A stretch of DNA of 64,000 nucleotides from Kaistia defluvii (GTDB lineage: Bacteria > Pseudomonadota > Alphaproteobacteria > Rhizobiales > Kaistiaceae): positions 124,001 to 188,000 of the forward strand of contig NZ_JBEPSM010000002.1 in NCBI RefSeq assembly GCF_040548815.1, written 5' to 3'. Positions 58,826-64,000 of the stretch are shown here, one piece after another. Under the pieces are notes generated by a model. The model had not been told where the DNA came from. It searched no databases and saw only the letters and a program-made list of their open reading frames with translations. A program made the position numbers and the translations under genes. Each line of letters starts with the position of its first letter. Positions within the stretch are counted from its first letter, which is position 1.

Positions 58826-59124
58826 GGCGAGTCTCCGAGGCGCAGGCGTTTGAAGGTGGGGGACGAGGCGCGTCCTGGAGCTCCATTGGACAGAATGACG
58901 AGTAGTTTGATCAAGAAAATGGAGTGTTGCCGCGACGGCATTTCTTGAAAAGGAAAACCCCCGCCGCCCGCCTTGGCGCGATGGCCGTGTTTTCGCCTGA
59001 TATCCCTCAGTTTGTGATGGCCATCACTGACGGTTCCCTGCCGTCATGGTGGAACGAACTCACGACAGCGGGCGTTGGGCCTGCAACGGGAAACAGGGGG
59101 CGTCTAACGCGACGCAGATCGAAA

Positions 59125-59385
59125 ATGACAGCAGTCACCACGCGCACTACCATCAGTCTGATCACCACCGCGGCGCTGGTCGCGTTCGGCGTCACGGTCT
59201 ATGGCGGACAAGCCATCAGCCGCACGAGCGGCGCCAAGGATCCGACCGCGCTGACGCTGTTCGACAAGGCTTCGGTGGGCGGCCGCAAGGGCTGCGAAAT
59301 TCAGTCCTGGCCCTATATCGCCCCGGAATGCCTGCAGCCCTCCGACGGCAAGCAGACCCTGGCCAAGCCGGCCCGCAAGGTCTGA
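59125..59385 (+). CDS. Small secreted protein
   Basis: 86 residues from the ATG at 59125 (MTAVTTRT). A hydrophobic N-terminal segment ('ISLITTAALVAFGVTVYGG') is a signal peptide or anchor. The rest is a short mature part with two cysteines in 'GRKGCEIQSWPYIAPECLQ', which could form a disulphide. The frame extends upstream to 58924 without support. I do not know the function, but similar 80-90-residue exported proteins with this 'WPYIAPECL' motif are familiar from Hyphomicrobiales. Confidence 0.7.
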   Translation: MTAVTTRTTISLITTAALVAFGVTVYGGQAISRTSGAKDPTALTLFDKASVGGRKGCEIQSWPYIAPECLQPSDGKQTLAKPARKV

Positions 59386-59503
59386 GACTGATTAAAGCTG
59401 CATTTCCGGCTTCCGGTGCTGAGGGCCGGGACGGCATCATATCTCCAGCAATCAATGCCCTTGCAAAGCCCGGCGTAACCGGCTTGCGCCGCCGCAAGCC
59501 TCG

Positions 59504-60340
59504 CTAGTTCTGCAGGCAATCGGGCGGCGTCTCGACTTCCCGCCATACACCACGCCTGGCGCAGCGCGCTTCCTTCTCGGCGGCGACATAGCCCTCGGGC
59601 GCTTGCTTCGCCGCCTGCGCCCAGCCCTGTTCGACCAGCCAGAGCGCAAGGTCGGTCGGGCCGATGCGGCAAGGCGCAACGACCGGATCGGCTGTCTCGT
59701 TGGCGGAAATCCGGCATTCGACCCCAAACGCGCGAATCCGCCGGCGGAGCGCCACCAGCGCCAGATGAGAGCAGGCCACCCTGGCCTCAGTACCATCGCT
59801 GGCGGGCGGGCTGCAGAGCCGGTCGGCGGTGGGCGTGTTGATCCCGGCGAGCCGCACCTTGCGCGGGCCGATATCGAGCAGCCCGGCTTCCTCCACCACC
59901 ACCGGCGCATAGGCTTTCCAGCGCGGCGGCGTCGGCGCCTTTTTCGGCAGCGCCTCGCGTTCGAGCGGGCCGGTGCCCGAAGGCGCCGGGGTCATGCCCG
60001 GCGCGGTGACATTTCGCGTCGCGCGCGCGACAGGCTCGGTCGGTTCCAGCGGGGGCGGTTCCGGGATGGTCTCGCTGGCCGTTTGCGGCTGGGGCGGCGG
60101 CATCGTCGGAGACGCCGGCGTGGCGGCGCTCAAAGGCTTGTCCTCGTCGACAGCCTGGCCGTCGAATGGATCGGCGTCCGTCGGGTCTGGTTCCTCCTTC
60201 GCGGGCGAAACTGTTCCGGGAGCGGGCGCGCCCATCAGCCCCGCAAGTTCCTTTCGGTCGAGGCCGCCGATCTGGGAAGTGACGATATAGGCGAGGCCGA
60301 GCATCGCGGCGAGGCAGAGCACGGCGAGCGCCGTCCTCAC
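59504..60340 (-). CDS. Membrane-anchored SNase-like protein, probably non-catalytic
   Basis: This protein of about 278 residues has an N-terminal membrane anchor ('ALAVLCLAAMLGLAYIV'), a Pro/Glu-rich linker to about 150, then a staphylococcal-nuclease-like domain ('RKVRLAGINTPTADRLC', 'LWLVEQGWAQA', 'AEKEARCARRGVW'). The usual D-T-P-E is N-T-P-T, so the metal-binding Asp and general-base Glu are both lost. The GTG at 60340 overlaps the upstream gene's stop (GTGA), suggesting coupling; an ATG at 60370 is the alternative. Confidence 0.75.
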   Translation of the reverse strand: MRTALAVLCLAAMLGLAYIVTSQIGGLDRKELAGLMGAPAPGTVSPAKEEPDPTDADPFDGQAVDEDKPLSAATPASPTMPPPQPQTASETIPEPPPLEPTEPVARATRNVTAPGMTPAPSGTGPLEREALPKKAPTPPRWKAYAPVVVEEAGLLDIGPRKVRLAGINTPTADRLCSPPASDGTEARVACSHLALVALRRRIRAFGVECRISANETADPVVAPCRIGPTDLALWLVEQGWAQAAKQAPEGYVAAEKEARCARRGVWREVETPPDCLQN

Positions 60341-60987
60341 TGGCTCGCCCAGATGATCCGGGCCATCCATTCGATCTCCCGCGCGGCGATCTCGCGATTG
60401 GGGTGCTCGGGATTGAGGGAGATGAGTTCGACGACCTTGGTCGTCCGCCGCGCCAGCACCTTGGCCATCACCTCGCCGCCCTGGGTGCGCACGACGACGC
60501 GGTCACCGGGACGGCAGGTCGCGGTCGGCGAGACGATGATGATGTCGCCGGCGCGATAGAGCGGCATCATCGATTCGCCCGAGACCTCCAGCGCATAGAC
60601 GCCTTCGGTGGCGTTGGTCTGCGGAATGGCGACCTCGTCCCAGCCCTGGCCGACCGGGAAACCGCCATCGTCGAAATAGCCGCCTGCGCCGGCCTGGGCG
60701 AAACCCAGTAGCGGCACATGGCGGAAGGGGCCGGCTTGCTCCGGCGGCGTGGTTCGCCTGGCCGCGATCAGTTCCATGAAGCCGTCGAGCGGTTCGCCGG
60801 TGGCGTCGAGGATCTTGGAGATGCTCTCGGTCGAGGGCCAGCGCAACCGGCCGTCGCCAGCGATCCGCTTGGAACGGTTGAAGGTCGTCGGGTCGAGACC
60901 GGCCTTGCGCGCAAGGCCCGAGGTCGTCAGGGCATTGCGGGCGGCCAGGCGATCGATCGCCGCCCAGATCCGCTCGTGCGACAACAT
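60337..60987 (-). CDS. S24-family (LexA/CI-like) transcriptional regulator
   Basis: This 216-residue regulator starts with a helix-turn-helix ('RNALTTSGLARKAGLDPTTFNRSKR') and ends with a S24 peptidase-like domain: the catalytic Ser in 'SGESMMPLYRAGDIIIVS' and Lys in 'GGEVMAKVLARR'. A possible Ala-Gly cleavage site lies in 'GFAQAGAGGYF'. It resembles CI/LexA-type repressors that can self-cleave, or HTH-S24 regulators of stress genes. The ATG at 60987 is the family start. It is coupled to the SNase-like gene. Confidence 0.85.
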   Translation of the reverse strand: MLSHERIWAAIDRLAARNALTTSGLARKAGLDPTTFNRSKRIAGDGRLRWPSTESISKILDATGEPLDGFMELIAARRTTPPEQAGPFRHVPLLGFAQAGAGGYFDDGGFPVGQGWDEVAIPQTNATEGVYALEVSGESMMPLYRAGDIIIVSPTATCRPGDRVVVRTQGGEVMAKVLARRTTKVVELISLNPEHPNREIAAREIEWMARIIWASQ

Positions 60988-61196
60988 GGCGGACACCTCT
61001 GCGAATGCGGGCCCACGCCCGCGTCGTCCCGCGCCTGGAAGGCCGCGGAAAGGAATATATCCCTTTCCACCAGCTTTATCCCCGCGCGCCAGACCTGTCC
61101 AGCCGCCCATTCGGCATTTTGCGGCTTGCGGCAAGGCGGCCCTTGTTCCGGCGAGGCCGCGTGACTAGTTTGCGGCCAGCTTGTCAAGGATTCCAC

Positions 61197-61541
61197 ATGA
61201 CCATCATCTTCAAGATCGCACCAGACATCCTTTGGAGCGAGGCTAAGGACGCGGGCGTCTTCACCGGCGCGCCGATCGACCACGCCGATGGCTACATCCA
61301 CTTCTCGACCGCCGAGCAGGCGCGCGAGACGGCCGACAAATATTTCCACGGCCAGACCAACCTGCTGCTGGTCGCCGTCGATGGCGAGAAGCTCGGCGAC
61401 AAGCTGAAATGGGAGCCTTCGCGCGGCGGCGCGCTGTTCCCGCATCTCTACGGCTCGCTCGATTTCTCCGCCGTGCTCTGGACCAAGGCGCTGCCGGTCG
61501 GCACCGATGGCCAGCACATTTTCCCCGAGCTCGCCGCATGA
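61197..61541 (+). CDS. DUF952 family protein
   Basis: This 114-residue soluble protein of the DUF952 family has the conserved 'FTGAPIDHADGYIHFSTAEQ' and 'WEPSRGGALFPHLYGSL'. It has a fold related to glutathione S-transferase C-terminal/ASCH-like proteins and no known reaction. It is translationally coupled to pyrD (ATGA overlap), a conserved pairing in Hyphomicrobiales. The ATG at 61197 has an AAGGA site. Confidence 0.9.
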   Translation: MTIIFKIAPDILWSEAKDAGVFTGAPIDHADGYIHFSTAEQARETADKYFHGQTNLLLVAVDGEKLGDKLKWEPSRGGALFPHLYGSLDFSAVLWTKALPVGTDGQHIFPELAA

Positions 61542-62614
61542 GCGCGTTCGGCAGCCTCGTCCGGCCGCTGCTGTTCCGGATCGATCCGGAAAAGGCGCAT
61601 GGCCTTTCGATCAAGGTGCTGTCGTCGGGGCTGCACCCGTCGGTCCGTCCGGACCGCGATCCGCGCCTTGCGCGAAAACTGTTCGGGCTGGATTTTCCCA
61701 ATCCCATCGGCATCGCGGCCGGGCTCGACAAGAATGCCGAGGTGCCGGATCCGCTGCTGGCGATGGGCTTCGGCTTCGTCGAGATCGGCACTGTTACGCC
61801 GCTGGCCCAGCCCGGCAATCCCAAGCCGCGCATGTTCCGTCTCGTTGAGGACCATGGCGTGATCAACCGCCTCGGCTTCAACAATGAAGGCCATGCGGCG
61901 GCACGGCGCCGGCTGGAGGCACGGCGCGGCAAGCGCGGAATCGTCGGTGTCAATATCGGCGCCAACAAGGATGCCACCGATCGCATCGCCGACTATGTTG
62001 CGGGGATCGAGACCTTCTCCGACCTCGCCTCCTATTTCACCGTCAATGTCTCGTCGCCTAACACGCCCGGCCTGCGCGACCTGCAGGCGCGTGGCGCGCT
62101 GGACGAGTTGCTTTCCCGTGTGCTCGAGGCGCGAGACGCCCAGTCGCGGCGCGTGCCGGTGCTGCTGAAGATCGCGCCCGACATGGACCAGGCAGGGCTC
62201 GCCGACGTCGCCGATGTGGCGTTGGCGCGCGGAATCGATGGCGTCATCGTCTCCAACACGACGATCTCCAGGCCGAAGCTGATCGATGCGGCGACGGCGA
62301 AGGAAGCCGGCGGCCTCTCCGGCCGGCCGCTGTTCCGCTTGTCGACGATCCAGCTCGCCCGTTTCCGCAAGCTGGTCGGCCCCGACCTGCCGCTGATCGG
62401 CGTCGGCGGCATCGAGTCGGCGGAGACCGCCTTCGCCAAGATCGCGGCTGGCGCCGACCTGGTGCAGCTCTATTCGGGCTTCGTCTATGGTGGCCCCGGT
62501 CTGCCCGCCGCCATGCTGGCCGGGCTGTCGCGCATCCTCGACCGTCGCGGCATCCCCTCGATCGCCGAGGCCGTCGGCATCGAGACGGAAAAGTGGGCGA
62601 GCGAAACGGCCTGA
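61538..62614 (+). CDS. pyrD: Dihydroorotate dehydrogenase (quinone), class 2
   Basis: This 358-residue FMN enzyme of the inner membrane oxidises dihydroorotate to orotate with quinone as acceptor, in pyrimidine synthesis. The N-terminal 'LLFRIDPEKAHGLSIKVL' is the class 2 membrane-association segment. 'GIAAGLDKNAEVP', 'VNVSSPNTPGLRDLQ' (catalytic Ser), 'NTTISRP', 'GLSGRPLF' and the FMN phosphate site 'GVGGIESAETAFAKI' follow. The start overlaps the DUF952 stop. Confidence 0.96.
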   Translation: MSAFGSLVRPLLFRIDPEKAHGLSIKVLSSGLHPSVRPDRDPRLARKLFGLDFPNPIGIAAGLDKNAEVPDPLLAMGFGFVEIGTVTPLAQPGNPKPRMFRLVEDHGVINRLGFNNEGHAAARRRLEARRGKRGIVGVNIGANKDATDRIADYVAGIETFSDLASYFTVNVSSPNTPGLRDLQARGALDELLSRVLEARDAQSRRVPVLLKIAPDMDQAGLADVADVALARGIDGVIVSNTTISRPKLIDAATAKEAGGLSGRPLFRLSTIQLARFRKLVGPDLPLIGVGGIESAETAFAKIAAGADLVQLYSGFVYGGPGLPAAMLAGLSRILDRRGIPSIAEAVGIETEKWASETA

Positions 62615-62671
62615 CCGTTCCGCCGCCCCTTGGCAAAGGCTCGCCCGAGCCCTTGCCCTGTCTTGCGCCGC

Positions 62672-63481
62672 TTACGGCAGGATGGCGATGTCGCGCAGCG
62701 TGCCCGTCAGGCCTTCCAGCTTGCCCGATGCCTTGGCTTCGCCGCTGGCGAGATCGACCGTATAGAGCGTGTCGCCCGCGACCAGATAGGCCGTATTGAC
62801 CAGATCCCCAGTCGAATGGATGTCGAAGGCGTAGCCCGGCGCTCCGTCGATCTTCAGCTTGCCGATCGCCTTCAGCGTGCCGTCATTCGGCTTGGTCTGC
62901 TGGATCAGCGCGACGATGGTGGCGTCGATGTCGAACATCGCCGTCTTTTCCGGCTTGCCGACCGAGTTGGTATAGGCGGCGGCAACGATCGCCGGCTTCT
63001 CGCCTTCATGCATATCCCCGGCCTCATAGGCGAGCGAGCCGTCGACCGTCACCTTGCCGTCATCGACATTGACGCGGAGATTGGTGTCGTCCGTGCCCAT
63101 CAGGCGCAGGCGGTCGGCGGCCGGATTGAAGTCGACGATCGCCGAGACGCCATCGGGCAGCATTTGCGACAGCTTGCTCTTGTCGGTCGCCTTGCCGGAA
63201 GCCGGGTCGATCGTGACGATGCGGCCATCCGAGGCGACCCCATAAAGCATCTGGTCGGCCGGGCGCACGTCGATGCCATGCAGCTTGTCGACGCCGGCGA
63301 CGTCCATGGAGCCGGTGACCTTGCGCGTCTCGGTATCGAACATCACCAGCGTCTTGTCGCCCGTCAGGCCGATGGCGGGGGCGGCCGCGGCGGCGGAGAG
63401 CCCGGCGACGCTGACGAAGGCGGTGGCGGCGAGGCGGATGGCGGTCTGGTGGATGGCGGTCTGGTTCTTGGGCACGATCAT
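62672..63481 (-). CDS. DUF4394 domain exported protein
   Basis: About 269 residues with a signal peptide ('LAATAFVSVAGLSAAAAA') and then repeated beta-propeller-like strands ('LHGIDVRPADQMLYGVASDGRIVTID'), as in DUF4394 proteins. It is presumably periplasmic. AAGGAG abuts the ATG directly, so the GTG two codons later (63475) may be the true start. It is divergent from the ECF sigma factor, a pairing seen elsewhere. Function unknown. Confidence 0.8.
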   Translation of the reverse strand: MIVPKNQTAIHQTAIRLAATAFVSVAGLSAAAAAPAIGLTGDKTLVMFDTETRKVTGSMDVAGVDKLHGIDVRPADQMLYGVASDGRIVTIDPASGKATDKSKLSQMLPDGVSAIVDFNPAADRLRLMGTDDTNLRVNVDDGKVTVDGSLAYEAGDMHEGEKPAIVAAAYTNSVGKPEKTAMFDIDATIVALIQQTKPNDGTLKAIGKLKIDGAPGYAFDIHSTGDLVNTAYLVAGDTLYTVDLASGEAKASGKLEGLTGTLRDIAILP

Positions 63482-63593
63482 CTCCTTTGGAACGACTGCG
63501 GGTCGCAGCCCTACAGGTCCGTTACCCACCAGTCTGGCTGCTGGATGCAGCGGCGAAAAATAATTCTCGATCCTGCATCGCGAGGCCGCCGCC

Positions 63594-64000
63594 ATGTGTA
63601 TGAAGGGAATGACCGCCCACGCCATGCCGCAGGAGCCGATGCTGGATCAGACACCGGACGGATGGATGCTCGCCATGGCGCGCGGCGACCGCGCCGCCTT
63701 TGCCGCGCTGTTCGAGGCGGAGGCAGGCCCGCTGATCGCCATCGCGCGCCGCATCGTCCGGCGGCAGGATCTGGCCGAGGAGGCGGTGCAGGACGGCTTC
63801 GTCTCGGCCTGGCAATCGGCCGCGCGCTTCGATCCGCAGCGGGGTTCGGCCCGAGCCTGGCTGACGACCATCGTGCGCAACCGCGCCCTCAACCTGATCC
63901 GCAACGATGCCCGCCTCGAATTTCACGACGCCGAGGATGTCGCCGCCATCGGTGACCGCGCCGCCGACGCGATGGCGGCGCTGAACCAGCTTTCCGACCG
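63594..64000 (+). CDS. ECF sigma factor, 3'-truncated by the window edge
   Basis: The frame runs from an ATG at 63594 to the end of the window without a stop. After a short leader (several alternative ATGs at 63600, 63609, 63624 and 63639) come sigma region 2 residues: 'AMARGDRAAFAALFEAE', 'QDLAEEAVQDGFVSAWQSAARFD' and 'SARAWLTTIVRNRALNLIR'. Region 4 lies beyond the edge. The type resembles SigK-like ECF factors, whose anti-sigma is usually the next gene. The divergent DUF4394 gene is a likely target. Confidence 0.88.
   Translation, partial: MCMKGMTAHAMPQEPMLDQTPDGWMLAMARGDRAAFAALFEAEAGPLIAIARRIVRRQDLAEEAVQDGFVSAWQSAARFDPQRGSARAWLTTIVRNRALNLIRNDARLEFHDAEDVAAIGDRAADAMAALNQLSD

Noticed and set aside
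58907..58914. TTGATCAA palindrome upstream of ssuA as a regulator site
   Set aside because: An 8-bp palindrome is expected by chance at this scale and no second copy supports it. It is noted only as the likely promoter area.

Overview
The window is 64 kb of high-GC chromosome from an alphaproteobacterium, most likely of the order Hyphomicrobiales (Rhizobiales). Support for this comes from: gcrA with clustered GANTC sites; an alphaproteobacterial SAM-II riboswitch ahead of metZ; a 5-aminolevulinate synthase (C4-type) hemA; two BA14K-family proteins; Omp25/Omp31-type small porins; a two-domain dCTP deaminase; a fused cysNC; and abundant alphaproteobacterial intergenic palindromes. I see no prophage, transposase, CRISPR array or obvious acquired island. 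The gene content is core metabolism, nutrient uptake and envelope functions.

Layout. 0-6 kb: a truncated ABC permease with its NMT1/THI5-type binding protein, an SDR oxidoreductase, an ArsR-type regulator and a GT39-like glycosyltransferase. 6-10 kb: sulfate activation (cysQ, cysD, cysNC). 10-13.5 kb: a large acidic membrane protein of unknown function and polyphosphate kinase 2. 13.6-20.4 kb: the complete phosphate regulon phoR-pstSCAB-phoU-phoB, with a Pho box before pstS and a hairpin between pstS and pstC. 20.6-24.7 kb: gcrA, divergent from argD-argF-hslO. 24.7-26.6 kb: a gene-free array of paired palindromic repeats. 26.6-33.4 kb: apaG, mscL, an aminotransferase, metA, hemA and metZ under a SAM-II riboswitch. 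33.7-43.2 kb: dCTP deaminase, a hydratase, SDR, glycerate kinase, an Omp, an aldo/keto reductase under a tandem operator, a Zn-dehydrogenase and dps. 43.3-49.6 kb: two BA14K genes flanking both methylmalonyl-CoA mutase subunits and a lytic transglycosylase. 49.9-54.9 kb: a glycosyltransferase, tRNA-Gly(CCC), three small proteins, an Omp, cytochrome b561 and a transaldolase-like protein. 55-58.8 kb: the ssuADCB sulfonate operon on the minus strand. 59-64 kb: small secreted and anchored proteins, an S24 regulator, DUF952-pyrD, a DUF4394 protein and a truncated ECF sigma factor.

How the genes work together. Sulfur acquisition recurs: sulfate activation by cysDNC with CysQ clearing PAP, sulfonate scavenging by Ssu, and sulfide entry into methionine by MetA/MetZ. 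The phosphate block forms a sensing and uptake circuit (PhoR/PhoB, PstSCAB, PhoU), and ppk2 is transcribed divergently from phoR, which suggests a link between phosphate sensing and polyphosphate.

The most interesting signals are regulatory or repeat-based. (1) In the metZ SAM-II leader, one hexamer can pair either in the ligand pseudoknot or with the terminator arm. (2) A repeat family places short palindromes as inverted pairs, amplified in an array at 24.8-26.3 kb. (3) A promoter plus terminator-like hairpin lies upstream of argD. (4) Two LacI-type palindromes sit exactly 21 bp apart upstream of the aldo/keto reductase. (5) A membrane-anchored SNase-like protein has lost catalytic acidic residues. 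I found no clearly novel multigene system.
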